Source: Bugula neritina
Taxonomy: Eukaryota; Bryozoa; Gymnolaemata; Cheilostomatida; Bugulidae
Assembly (NCBI GenBank): GCA_964035545.1
Contig: OZ037765.1
Location: 9,914,698 to 9,978,697, forward strand
Length of the DNA stretch: 64,000 nt
Direction: 5' to 3'
Of this stretch, positions 1-11,544 are shown piece by piece. Every line of letters starts with the position of its first letter. Positions within the stretch are counted from its first letter, which is position 1. The position numbers and the translations under genes are program-made. The notes beneath the pieces are model-generated. The model worked only from the letters and a program-made list of their open reading frames with translations. It made no database searches and was not told the DNA's origin.

Positions 1-430
1 TTAGCTTCAGTGTAAGTCTTTCATTATCATTATGATTATAATTGATAGCAATGACAATCACAATGGTAGTGATAGTGATTGCCATTATCATTATGATTAT
101 ATTTAATAATCATATTAATTCAAATTGTGAAGAATATTATAGTTTTAATTATCATTATGTAGTTTTTAGAACTATGACATTGACTCAATCACTATCAGTC
201 AATGAGTATGAACTATCACTATAACTATGATAAATCATAATTTTCAATTTAATTGTATGATTATCTTAATTATTCACATTGACTTCGATTCAATCATTGA
301 TATTGAACAGTGTAATAATTTTCACGAATTATCCTGTAAGTTTGATTTCATGTTCATGCTGAATTTTAATTTTATAATTATATTAATTATAAGTATGAGA
401 ATAATAATTTAAATTATTAGTATGACATTA
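1..430. repeat. AT-rich cryptically simple DNA
   Basis: The stretch is built from permuted short words such as TTATCATTATGATTAT and CACTATCAGTCAATGAG, on both strands, without a fixed period. Short open frames here are artefacts of low complexity. Similar patches recur near 7.1-7.6, 13.6-14.6, 17.1-17.8 and 41.7-41.9 kb, so this is a genome-wide texture rather than a gene. No coding signal is visible. Confidence 0.6.
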
Positions 431-435
431 TAATT

Positions 436-1340
436 ATTGGAAAACCCGTCCGCAACAGACAACATAGATTTAGAAGAGGCGGGTCTTGTGAAAAGCAACT
501 CTGCGCCACATACCATGAACTAGCAAAAACTAACGAAACAACTAAAGCGACACATGCTCTGGTACTTGATTTTAAAAAGGCCTTTGACAAAGTGCCTCAT
601 GCTTTACTAATGTAAAAGTTGAAACTAATACCAGAAATACATCCACAACTGGTAAACTGGATTCAATGATCTCCCACTAAATTTAAACTGATGATATGCT
701 TATGTATCAGACTGTTAACACAAAGGAAGACGCTGTAAGATTCCAGGGCAACACAAATGGTCAGTTGATTGAAAAATGCCTTTCAACGAAGGTAAATGCA
801 AAATCATAGCGTTTGGCAATCAAAATTACATACCTCTGTACAAGCTAGGTGAAGTAGAGATGGATTGGGTAGACACAACAACATACTTGGGGGTTGTCAT
901 GTCAAACCTTAAATTTGGTAAGCATATTACATTTAAAAAAGGATAAGGCCTGAAAAATTCTAGGAGCAATTAAAAACGTTCTAAAGAAGGCCCCTAGAAA
1001 AAGTAAGCTACTGGCTTACACTAGTCTGTGCTGTCCCATTCTCGAGTACGCAGATACCGTGTGGGATCCAACATTAGCTAGACGTTGAGTCTCCGGAAAT
1101 GTTACAGCACAGGGCAGTGAGGTTTATTGCTGGATTAAAGGCACAAGAAAGTGTCACCGAGATTGCTAAAATATGGCAATAACCACTATTTCTGCTGTCC
1201 GTGGTGAACTAACATCCATTTATGCAAACTCACAAATATACCATAGTAGCTTCTTTCTAAGAACCATTAGAGACACCAGAGGGTCCGTATAACAAAGAAA
1301 ATTAACACAATTACCACCTAACCTTTAGCCGACACTGTGA
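436..1340 (+). pseudogene. Decayed non-LTR retrotransposon (LINE) reverse transcriptase fragment
   Basis: Broken translation in shifting frames shows LINE reverse-transcriptase landmarks in the right order. There is an HGFRRGRSCESQL-like block near 450-500, then LDFKKAFDKVPH near 570-600 (the first catalytic-Asp motif). Later come YLGVVMS near 885, a block like ILGAIKNVLKKAP near 955-1000, and LLAYTSLCCPILEYADTVWDP near 1010-1070. Stops and frameshifts lie between the blocks, and the central YADD region is not intact. The order and wording resemble CR1/Jockey-superfamily elements. It is 5' truncated and inactive, and no 3' tail or target duplication could be defined. Confidence 0.8.
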
Positions 1341-2198
1341 AACAAATGAGGCACTTCTATAACCTTGAGTGTTTCCAAGTGTTCTATGTCTTCAAAGGTA
1401 TTCAAAAACATTATTGTTGTTTGATAGCTAATGCAACAATGGCCATGGGACTCATTAAAGTCAATTTGCAACTGTTAGTCCTGATCTCATTCTGGGATAG
1501 AAATATACTAGAAGCTATATTATGTTTATTGTGATTATTACGAATTTGTGTTATCATTACGATTATAATAATTGGCTTAATCATGGGTATATCAATATGA
1601 ATACTAATAGCAATCACATATTAGTAAAATACTGCTATAGCATATTAGTCTCTATGGTTCCCCTTTCAAAAGTGTTTTTGACGTCCATTTTTATCACTGC
1701 TCGGAAATAAATAGCTAATTTTTAAACGTGATTATAGTTTCTCTTCTGGTTACTGAAGAATTAGTCTTGTTATTCGAAAAGCTTTCATAAGTTTGGTCTG
1801 CTTTCATCAAAAAGTGCTCATGTCCACAAATTCAGCAAATATGCTGTAATAAGATCGTTAATGTTGCTGAATATGATTTTGTAATGATAGGAAAAACCTT
1901 TCAGCAGTACAATGTGAAACTGGTGGTTGCTACAATCTAAAGGATTCTTGTTTGATTTGCTAAAATGGTTTATGCTGGTAAAATGCTATTACAATGAATA
2001 TTTATTGAAAGGTACTTGAGATTAAATGCTATTTTTGACTATAACTTATAAATGATGTAGTAGCTTGATCATTTTAAATAGTTTTTACAAATTGCTTTAA
2101 CTTTAGCTTACTAGTAGTTTTTTTGATGTGTTCTGGTATTTCAACTGTTGAAAAATCCCGTATTAAGCTTGTGTTAATGCAAATTTGTTTATTTTTAG
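1341..2198. other. Non-coding stretch upstream of the first recognised RRM2 exon
   Basis: No convincing coding exon was found. It contains simple AT-rich sequence (about 1520-1620) and many poly-T runs. The missing first exon and the promoter of RRM2 could lie here or left of the window. I could not identify an in-frame ATG exon with a good donor. Confidence 0.4.
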
Positions 2199-4431
2199 GA
2201 TCCAAAGAATGCGACAAGCAAGCCCAATAAGGTTTGGAAAAAAATCTTTATTACAAATTTTGTTTGTTTTAAAAACAACGGATGCATTATGGCTGTTTTT
2301 TAGTTTACCTAAATGTTGTGTTGGAAAATGTTTTTAAAAACTGCTCTTCAAATTCAATCTCATTTTAGGTTGAGGAAGACCAAGTTGTAAAGAAGAAATA
2401 TGTGGACGATGAGCCTTTGCTGCGGGAAAACCCAAACCGATTTGTGGTTTTTCCTATTCAGTATCACGATATATGGGCGTTTTATAAGAAGGCGGAGGCT
2501 TCTTTCTGGACTGCTGAGGAGATAGATCTCTCCAAGGATATTGCTCACTGGGAGAAGTTGAAAGACGAAGAACGACATTTCATCTCTCATGTTCTTGCCT
2601 TTTTCGCTGCTAGCGATGGCATTGTGAATGAAAATTTAGTGAGTGTGTTACTTATTGAGAAATATTTTCACTTGGATGTTGTAGATTATAGAATATATAA
2701 TTGCATGGTTGATAGTCCAATTCCATTAAATTGATCGTAAATTTATACTTGGTCAAGCACTTTTTGGTGTTGGGTGAGAATTTTTTCAAAGCAGTGCTAG
2801 GCACTAACTAGCTATGTACTGGTGTTGAATAGGTGGAAAGGTTTAGTCAAGAAGTGCAAGTAACTGAAGCCAGATGTTTCTATGGGTTTCAAATCGCCAT
2901 GGAGAATGTTCACTCCGAGACATACAGTCTACTTATAGACACTTTGATCAAAGATCCCAAAGAAAGGTCAGTGTTACTTCACGTCTGCAATTGTCAATTT
3001 AGTAGAATGTAGATCTCTCACAAGTTGCTTTTGAGAGAAGAGTTAAAAAACTTGTTTGTGTGTTACCTCAGTTCATTGTGATATTACTATAAATGTTGCT
3101 GTTATGAGTGTCTTAGAAAAAGCCTTTGCTGACTAGGCTGTCAACTATTCTATGTTGTGTTTTGTTTTTCTATTCTGGCAGAGACTATCTGTTCAATGCC
3201 GTCGAGACCATGCCAGCTGTGAAGAAGAAAGCTGATTGGGCACTGACGTGGATCAGCGACAAAAATGCTTCCTTTGCCGAAAGAGTGATTGCGTTTGCTG
3301 CCGTTGAAGGCATTTTCTTCTCCGGATCATTTGCTGCCATTTTCTGGTTGAAGAAGAGAGGTGTGATGCCAGGACTGACCTTCAGTAATGAGCTAATCAG
3401 TCGAGACGAGGTATACATTGAGATGTGTGAGGAGGGGCTGGTGTAAGAGGGAGAAATTGAAATACCACAAACACTGATTAGTTATGCAAATTACTTATTG
3501 TTTTTACTGAAAATGTAGTGAGATGAAGCTGGTAATAGGTGCTAGCATACTTGTTCATTGGTAAAATTTATGTGTAAAGCCCATTCATCACAAACTATTG
3601 TTTTCCTCTTTCAATTTTTTGAGGAAGCTGTAAGTAGTTTCTATTACAACATTGAGCCTCAATTTGAAATGAGCTGGACTGGCTGTCCTTACTGTATGTT
3701 TTAAATCTCTGCAGGAAAATCATTATTCTCAAACAAGTATAACTAATGTATTGCATGTTGTAGGGATTGCACTGTGACTTTGCCTGCCTCATGTTCAAAC
3801 ATCTGGTGCATAAGCCAAGTGTTGAAACTATTACAAGTATCATCCAGGACGCTGTAGAGATCGAGGTGGAATTTCTCACGGATGCTCTGCCCGTCTCGCT
3901 GATTGGAATGAATAAGGGTCTCATGAGACAGTATATTCAGTTTGTGGCCGACAGACTTCTCGTCGAACTTAATTGTCCCAAGGTTTGTGTCTCAACGATT
4001 GTCTCCCTCGCAATCTGTTGTAATTGTCTCCCTCGCAATCTGTTGTAATTGTCTCCCTCGCAATCTGTTGTAATTGTCTCCCTCGCAATCCGTTTTAATG
4101 TCAATGGAAATCATTATTTTATGGGCATTGCTTCTGATCAATCTGTTCATGCAGGTAGTGCCACTGAAGTTCACTTTTTCCCTTATTGGTATTTATGTTG
4201 AGGTGTGTTCTAATCAGCAAAAGCTTTTGATGCTATGACACCGAGTTATTTGTTCCATTGCAGGTGTGGAAAGTAGAAAATCCTTTTGACTTTATGGAGA
4301 ATTTGTCCCTAGAGGGTAAGACTAACTTTTTCGAGAAGCGGGTAGCTGAATACCAGAAACTGGGTGTAACCACTTCTAACAGCGCAGGAAACAGCTCTGG
4401 TCATGATTTTTCACTTGACGAAGATTTCTAA
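2199..4431 (+). CDS. RRM2: Ribonucleoside-diphosphate reductase small subunit (class I R2), first exon missing
   Basis: This is the radical-generating R2 subunit of ribonucleotide reductase. It reduces NDPs to dNDPs with R1 in the cytosol for DNA synthesis. Exons: 2199-2231, 2369-2638, 2833-2966, 3182-3410, 3764-3982, 4264-4431. All junctions are GT-AG, phases agree, and they give 350 residues. Human RRM2 is about 389 aa, so only the variable N-terminus is absent. Visible family landmarks are [15 protein letters not shown], the iron-ligand Asp in EEIDLSKD, Glu and His in MENVHSE, the radical Tyr in ETYSLL, Glu in VEGIFFSG, and Glu/His in RDE-GLH across the 3410/3764 junction. The C-terminal tail ends SLDEDF, the R1-docking peptide. 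The 33-nt exon 2199-2231 is the least certain piece. A 25-bp minisatellite sits in the last intron. A possible poly(A) signal AATAAA lies at 4849-4854. Confidence 0.95.
3998..4097. repeat. 25-bp minisatellite, four copies, in the last RRM2 intron
   Basis: The unit ATTGTCTCCCTCGCAATCTG followed by TTGTA repeats four times head to tail with a 25-bp period. The first three units are identical and the fourth has two or three changes at its end. It begins 15 bp after the donor at 3982/3983. There are no spacers, so it is a tandem repeat and not a CRISPR array. Confidence 0.9.
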
Positions 4432-6389
4432 CTTGCATGCATATAAATCATTTGCAATATCAAGTGTGCCATGTTACTACAGGATAATTAGAATTCTGAC
4501 TTTAAAGATATTACGAAATTTTATTAACTGTAGAATAGCTTTGATGAACTTTATTATATAATGTTATTTGAGCAATACAATAATTGTGTGTTAGCATGTG
4601 CTACAATCACAATGGCCATTTTCAACTTGTGCAATAGAATTCATTTGATGTCATAGTTACAACTTCAACTTCTGACCTCGTTTTAACAATTATAGATTAT
4701 ATTTTATGCTTTATGTTATTTAATCTCCTGTATTTAAATATTTTTACATAGTCTGCATTTCCATTTTATTTGTAGTTTTGACTTCATTCTACATTTTAGT
4801 TTGATGAGAATTTCATTAGTATAATTTTTCCTCCTAATATTTATGTAAAATAAAAATAACAAACTAATTTGTTGCTAACCAATTACATGGCATATGTCTT
4901 TTAACTAATAATGTAATGCAAGAAGCTCACAATTTTCACTATTCTTAGTTGGATATTCTAATTTTTCAACTTCACCTGTGATTCTGAAAATGTAGATCGT
5001 TTCGAGGTACCAAAAGTAGAGTATGTACCAAACTTATTTTGTTTTAGTTGTGCTTATTTGTACTATAAATGAGTGGGTGGTTACCCATCAACAAAGGTAC
5101 ATTGAGTCACATCTTGGGATGACAGTCCTGCAAAACAATGTGTCTGAGACTTCCATCTCGCTGTGGTCCGTATCCCTTTATAGGAAGTTCCAAAATTTCA
5201 CTCCAACTTTATTGTATATATCCCTCAGCTTTTTCATCTTTCCATGGCAGAAACTTATTTTCGCCAAATATTTATTGTCTGAAGTTGTATGCTCTATCAA
5301 ACCACTTAGTGTAGCTTTCCCATGTATATGAGAAACCAGCTCTAGTTCAGCTCTTCATGTATTCCTTGCATTCATATTCTAATCAGTTCCTTTCAACTAA
5401 TTCTTTAAACACATCTCTGCGGCATCATATGCTTCTGCATGCTGGGCCATGAGTCTCAACTTTATATGTGTTAGTGCAGTAACTTTTGTGTAATACTCCT
5501 AAAATATAATATAAATCTTCCTATCTACCCTAAGCAATCTCTATTCATCCTGCTAATTTTGTAATGTGCATTGCTTACTTGCATTTGATAACTTGTATGT
5601 AGGCTCAATAAAGAAAGCAGGTTAAAAATGTGTCATTCAAAGATTAGTGCACATTAAAAACTTGTGTAGCCGCAAGTTACATAATATGTGCAACATGACA
5701 GTAATGAACAAACTATGTACACCTGGCCTGCATTAATCTGCATTTTCAAATATTATGTTCACACAACCTCGAAAACTAAAAGAATTCTTCTGCATCATGC
5801 TGTGCTCTTTGTAGGCTAACAAAATGGCTCCATGCAACTTTTTTGCCGAAAATTGGTCATGTTAGGCCAACATGTTTGTCAGATTGCTATAGTCTGTATT
5901 TGGAAGGCTTCAAAAAGAATTGCCACGCAATGAATACTTATATTTTCATAACAAAGATTGAAGAACATTTCATATTGTCAATACCTTGTATGCCATACAG
6001 TTCGAATTCCAAGCAATTTTTGTTAGTAGCATTGTGAAGGCAATGTATTTTATGGGTCTGTTCTTTAAAAAATGTTCAACTTTTGTTGTGTTTGTTGTGT
6101 CAATGTAGTTTCTATTCAAACGCTGTGCTCAACATGCAAATTTGTCTGTGCAAGGATAAAAAGAACTTTATTAGGATTCAGTTGGAAACTAATTTTAACT
6201 TGTTCTAAGAGCTAAATATTTAGTAACCAAAGACCACACACACGCGCACACGCACATTATGTATAATTATTATTATAATTAAAGTCCATATTATTAGCAA
6301 ACTTGAAGTTATTACAATCCTTTGCATGATATAAATTATTCCACCAGGCAAAATGGCAATAAGAAAGTACAGTTTTATTTCTCTGATAC
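4432..6389. other. RRM2 3' flank, no recognised gene
   Basis: The first few hundred bases are the likely RRM2 3' UTR, with AATAAA at 4849-4854 and another candidate near 5608 (CAATAAAG). The rest is AT-rich with a short CA/CG run near 6236-6255. Open frames at 5023-5331 and 5843-6037 show no homology I recognise, no splice logic and host-background composition, so I do not call them genes. Confidence 0.4.
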
Positions 6390-6747
6390 GTTAAGAACAG
6401 GGCTTTCCAACAGGTGGCCCCAGGGCTGCATGCGGCCTCTAGTCTATATTTATGTGGCCTTCAAAGGCATAGCAAACAAAATTATTTTGAACGCATATAA
6501 TATGAATTACAGTAAAAAAAGTCACCTTTCAAATGTTTTATTTATATACATGCTAAAACATGGAGTCTGCAGCTGGGACTTCGTTGTGTAATGATTTATC
6601 GAACTTTGGAATAACGTCATTTGAAAAATAATGATGCTGTGGCCCCCCAGCTCAAACTGAATTTTACATTATTATGTGGTCCTCACACTGGAATATTCTA
6701 GTTCAGTAGCCCTCGCTCCGAAAAGGTTTGACACCCCTAGTTTAGAA
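6390..6747. mobile_element. Non-autonomous hAT-type MITE with 8-bp target duplication
   Basis: The element proper spans 6398-6739 (342 bp). It begins CAGGGCTTTCCAACAGGTGG and ends GGTTTGACACCCCTA. These are the degenerate CAGGGGT...ACCCCTG termini typical of hAT elements, and the internal 'gtggcc...gcggcc' wording is also common in animal hAT MITEs. It is flanked by an 8-bp near-perfect duplication, GTTAAGAA at 6390-6397 and GTTTAGAA at 6740-6747 (7/8 identical), as expected for hAT insertion. It encodes no transposase, and an open frame across its left end is spurious. Confidence 0.75.
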
Positions 6748-8106
6748 CAAAGTCTACTTTATCCTAATGCAAAAAGTAGACAACTTTTAAATGAGACTGG
6801 CTTGACACTTAATAGGTAGGTCAAAAGGTTCTCAAATACCGAAACAATGATTGGACGCGTTGAAGTCGTTTGATGTATCAAACCTGCTTATGATTAGACA
6901 TCAATGAATATATCGAGAAAATAAAAGCAACTCGCTACACGAACCTTAGATTCTAGCTTTGCATAAACATAAGTTTTGTCGTGTGTAGCTGTTAGCAGCC
7001 GTTAATAAATGCTGTTTTTCTTCTAATTTTTTCTAACACTTGTCCGAAGTGGAAAATAGTTGAAAATAATCTACAGCTAGTACTACTGGCATTACTCAAC
7101 AGTCTCAACTTGAAGTTAATTTTAATAGTGTTACTGTTACTTACACTTACAATAAATACTAATTAAAATTTTCTTTAATTTTAGTTTTACAAACTGAAAT
7201 TGGTGAAAGTCTGAGTTACACTAACTGAGTAACTTTAACAGTAACAGTCTCGTAACACTAACAGTAACACTAACAGTAACAGTAACTACTAACTAAGTCT
7301 AACTAATAAACTACGTCTACTAACTTTAAGTAGTAACTCTAAGTAAACTCTAGGAGCTCAGTCATAGTCATACTCATAGTGACACTGAAAGTGATTGGTC
7401 ACTGTGACAGTGACGTACTGCCTGGGTGACTGTAAGCTACACTTTTTGACTTAAAGTTAATCACTTAAGTCTTCTACTACTAATACTACTACTAGTACTT
7501 TTAGTTTTACTTTTAGTCTTTCACTTTGACTTACACTTACTGTTTGAGTTACTCACTCTAAATTACTCGTAGTCGCACTAATACTATTTCAATTTGTGAC
7601 TTGCGGTTGCTAATGTTGCTATTGGGCAAAAAAGTCACAATCACTTTGTCACAATGAGTCAATAAAACTTGTGGTTGGCTTGTTTTTTAAATAATTCATG
7701 TTATAATTTTTTAATATGAGTGTCAATGACATTGATATCGATTGAAATTTAGCCTAAGCATTGTGATTGTTTTCAGTTTTAATTTTTGCTATCGAAACCA
7801 AAGTAAAAATATGTTTGAAATTGAGTTTTAAGATCGACAAACTCAAAGGAAGTTTCAGTTTGCTAGTAATTATCATATCAACTACAACCTCCAACCAGTG
7901 ATCAAAATCAACATACAATCAAAGTCCAAAGAGAATAGAGATCGATAGTTATGAAAAACAGCTCAGAACTGAAACAAAAGGAAAGCAACTAAATATTAAG
8001 TGACCTAAACTTCAAGTTCAAGTGGAGTTTTGGTTATACCAAAAATAGCTTTATTTACCGATCACATATTAAAGTTTGCTTTCAACAAATCATATATATT
8101 ATCGGT
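6748..8106. repeat. Intergenic DNA with a cryptically simple block (about 7080-7620)
   Basis: Between the MITE and the tetraspanin start there is no coding signal. From about 7080 to 7620 the sequence is made of reshuffled short words (ACTAACAGTAAC, AGTAACTCTAAG, CATAGTCATACTCATAGTGA) with local inverted symmetry such as GGTCACTGTGACAGTGAC. The rest, to 8106, is ordinary AT-rich sequence and probably holds the tetraspanin promoter and 5' UTR. Confidence 0.5.
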
Positions 8107-11100
8107 ATGGCAGAAAGAGATGGTATTACAGCACTCAAGTGGTGTTTGTTTGTTGGAAATATGTTTTTATGGGTAAGTATTAAATTTAGCTACTCATAAG
8201 CCTTAAATGTGCCATCAAGTAAGATTTTTTTAGGTTTAGATGTCATGTTCTATTCTTAAATATATGTTTTAATAAGATTGTGTGTCCTAAATTACCTTTT
8301 TATCAAAAATGTTTCCTTCACAAAACTAAGAAACAATTCAGAAAAAAATCAACTAAATAGTTGGCTAAATATGTTTTACCTAATGAGGTTTTCAGGCTAA
8401 ATTAGAAATTTGGCTAAGCATTAATGGTATATGACAATAGTGAAAAAAAAAATGTTCTACAGTAAGACACTTGAACCATGAGCAAAGGGCCTACATTTTT
8501 ATGTGAAACTTGTATATTAATAATATTTATGGTTGTTTTTGAATGTTTGTTAAGCGTTTTCAAATACTATAATATCAGCCTGTATTATGACTGTAATTGT
8601 GTAAGGTGTAAAGTAATAATAATCCACTTGTTACTGGATAGTCATATTTGTAGCATTTACTTGTGTACGGTGTTTTAACAGATTTTAAATTTGAATCTGA
8701 GTTTTGAACCAGGATGGGGAGTAAAAATGTTCTCATTATTTTTAAATGCTTTTCTTATGAAAACAAACTTTGCCATCTGCCTATGTTGACTCTGAGCTAC
8801 TTTTTTTCTGACTTAAAACCAGTGTGTTTTTCGAAAAATGAAAACTAATTATAAATACTTTTCGAAACAACTATAATTGATTATCAATTATATATGATGT
8901 TAATAATAAACAACAATTAGCTTTCTGTTGAAATATCAGCTAATATTATTCAATAATAGCCATTTCTCTATGCGTACTATGCTTACATATTCTTTAACTA
9001 GCTCTTTCCTTTTTTATTTAAAATTTAGCTCTTTGGGATTGGAGTTTTGGTGTTTGCTATGTGGCTGATATTTGACTCAGGAAATGCGGATGCTCCAGAG
9101 AAATTAGATCAGAACATCCAAAATCTATCTAAAAACTTGGCTTACTATTATGGTGCTGTATATATATTAATTGGAGCTGGTGTAATCTTGCTCTTTGTTG
9201 GAGTAATTGGCTGGTTGGGAGCTCTCAGGGAATCCGTGTGCATGTTAACTGGTGTAAGTGCTTTGGTAGTAGTGATTCACTTTTACTACTTGGAGTATAC
9301 TGTAGTATGTTCTTATAGTAAAGCTATCCCTAATATTGGCTAATGTTAAATGTCTTTTCAATAAATAACTGTGCCGGAGTCACTGGTAAAGGCAATCATG
9401 GTTAACTTTATGAAGCATAAAGAGAGACTTTCAAAAATATATAACGTATCAAATATTTTTAGCTATTGATTAAATTTTTGGTAGCAATCTTAAAAAGTTT
9501 GGAGACAAGTTCTTCCCTCAATTTTATTTTTAATGTAATCTATGCTTTGCTAAGGTTTGTGCAGTACTGCACATTGTAAACTTGAAAACTGTTTTATTGT
9601 TTATTTATGTTTTAGTATTCCATAATATTGGGGATAATATTTCTGTGTCACGTTCTATCGGCGGCCCTTTGCTATTCATACAGGCTTACTGTAAGTATGT
9701 GTGTCTCAATCTGAAAATATAAACTGTGTTTTATCACTTTAAACTTTATATTAAAAATCTAAATTTCTACTGTTACGACTTATAGATACAACAGGCAATT
9801 AGTGAAAGCATACAAGAGGTAGTCCAGGAAAAATATGGCGATGTTTCTTCTTATTACAGAGAGACACAAATTATTGACTACATCCAACGGAGGGTTGGTT
9901 TATTTTTATATTAGTACGATATTCTCTTGAAACACTCAGTGAAAACTGTATTTACAGTTCACTTCCCCACATGAGCTTAAACTCTTGCATAGCAATTCTA
10001 TTATTTTCACCATGCATTTTTAGTATAACAATTATGCATATTTTTGAAATAATAAATTATTTTTTTCATACGGCATGCTCAGTATTTGCCTTGTTCTATA
10101 ATAATTCAGCTTTCTTCCAAGTACACGGTAGCTCCTATGTATGACTTTAAATAGTCAAATATTTTTTCGTAGCCTCATAACCTTCACATTACATTCCATG
10201 CTGGCTGTTTCAGTTCAATTGTTGTGGAGGAGTTGAATATGAAGACTGGGCTAGTTCTAAGTGGAAAGACAGGCCAGAGTACCTTATAGACGAGGTTGTA
10301 CCGGCATCATGCTGCTTTGGGTCAGGGGGTCTTGAAGTTATATGCCCAACGTATTCAGCTATTCTAGGAGGAAAGAATCCTTATCTTCATCAAACTGTAA
10401 TTATGCTCTTTACGTTATGATTAATCTATATTTTATTTAGTTCTGTTGGAAGACCTGGTGGAGTAAGTAGTTTGTTTCAAATGTTGCTTTTAAATGTCTA
10501 TCTTTTACAAACCAGTATATTTACTGTGTAAAACATTGATGTTTCAAAAATAGCTAGAAAAACCAATAATAGACGCAATATCTGAGACATAAATGAAACG
10601 AAGTCGTTTTTATAGCTGGATGCAAACAGTTTATAATTTCTATTTATCGTTAATGTGAATTTATGGTGGTTTGTTACTTCAGGAAGAACTGCTTCTTGTC
10701 CCTTGAGCTTCAATTTATTCCCCAACAGTTTTTGGCCATTAGAAACTCGTGTTTCCCCTATATAATAATACCCTATATTATTTGAAGGGTTGTGGAACCA
10801 AGATCAAGCGTCGTATTGCAGACTATATTGTAGGCATTACAGCTGGTGGGTTCAGTGTGGGGGCCCTAGAGGTGAGCATTTTTCTGTTTAAACATTGCGG
10901 TTCAGCCATCAGTACCTTGTTTAAAATGAACAAAAGTGGAAAAGTATTTACAGTTAATTTTGTAGTTTGACAATTTCATACTTGTAATTGAGCTTACCTC
11001 AACTTATTTTTCAATTTAAATTTCAAGATCTTTGTCAGTTTTATATACTGGCTAGACTTCTACTTGTTGCAGGGCCAACATCATATTAGTAGTAGATCAA

Positions 11101-11224
11101 AGTCGTTATCTAAAGTCTAGACAGTTGCTAATTTTTCGTTCTTTTTGTCTTTCAGCTATTGGCTGTGATTTTATCAATTGTCATGGTGAAGAAACTCCAA
11201 CAAGAAGACAATAAAATCTACTAA
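8107..11224 (+). CDS. Tetraspanin family membrane protein
   Basis: A complete four-pass membrane scaffold of 269 residues. Exons: 8107-8172, 9029-9253, 9616-9690, 9786-9893, 10214-10396, 10788-10871, 11156-11224. Every exon length is a multiple of three, so all introns are phase 0. TM1 is near residues 10-37 and TM2 near 62-84, followed by the small-loop motif GWLGALRES. TM3 is near 98-117 and TM4 near 232-258. The large extracellular loop carries the diagnostic CCG at residues 161-163, then SCC, IC and GCG, giving six cysteines for three disulfides. The short C-terminal tail ends DNKIY. Tetraspanins organise partner proteins in plasma-membrane or endosomal microdomains. The subfamily could not be assigned. 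The stop lies about 320 bp from the stop of the convergent SDHD gene. Confidence 0.95.
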
Positions 11225-11544
11225 TCTTTTTAAATATACAGTACTTTTTCTTGTCATCATACAGAACAAGCAAACAACATACGTTCCAATTATTTTAAAA
11301 TATATTTTTTATTTTAATATAATATTGTACAGAAGTTTTTAAAAAAGCTATGTCACCCCTATATTTTCTGTGCTTTTGATATTCCATTTTTTATTCACAT
11401 TGTCAGTATGATTTCACATAACGATATTTACTTATGCCACCTTCATGCTTATTATAATATAATATAAAATATTCTCTTCATTTTATTGTGTTGCACACAC
11501 ACACTTAAACTCAAAACACAATTCTTAGATGTAGCATAAATGTG
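11225..11544. other. Shared 3' region between convergent tetraspanin and SDHD genes
   Basis: About 320 bp of AT-rich sequence lies between the two stop codons. It must contain both 3' ends, so the transcripts may overlap. No coding sequence is seen. Confidence 0.5.

Noticed and set aside
3998-4097. Regular repeats considered as a CRISPR array
   Set aside because: Units are directly adjacent with no spacers and lie in a eukaryotic intron; it is a minisatellite.
5023-5331. 102-codon open frame downstream of RRM2
   Set aside because: No recognisable protein, no splice or promoter context, and background composition; likely RRM2 3' flank.
6322-6591. 89-codon open frame
   Set aside because: It runs across the left end of the hAT MITE and is not conserved coding sequence.
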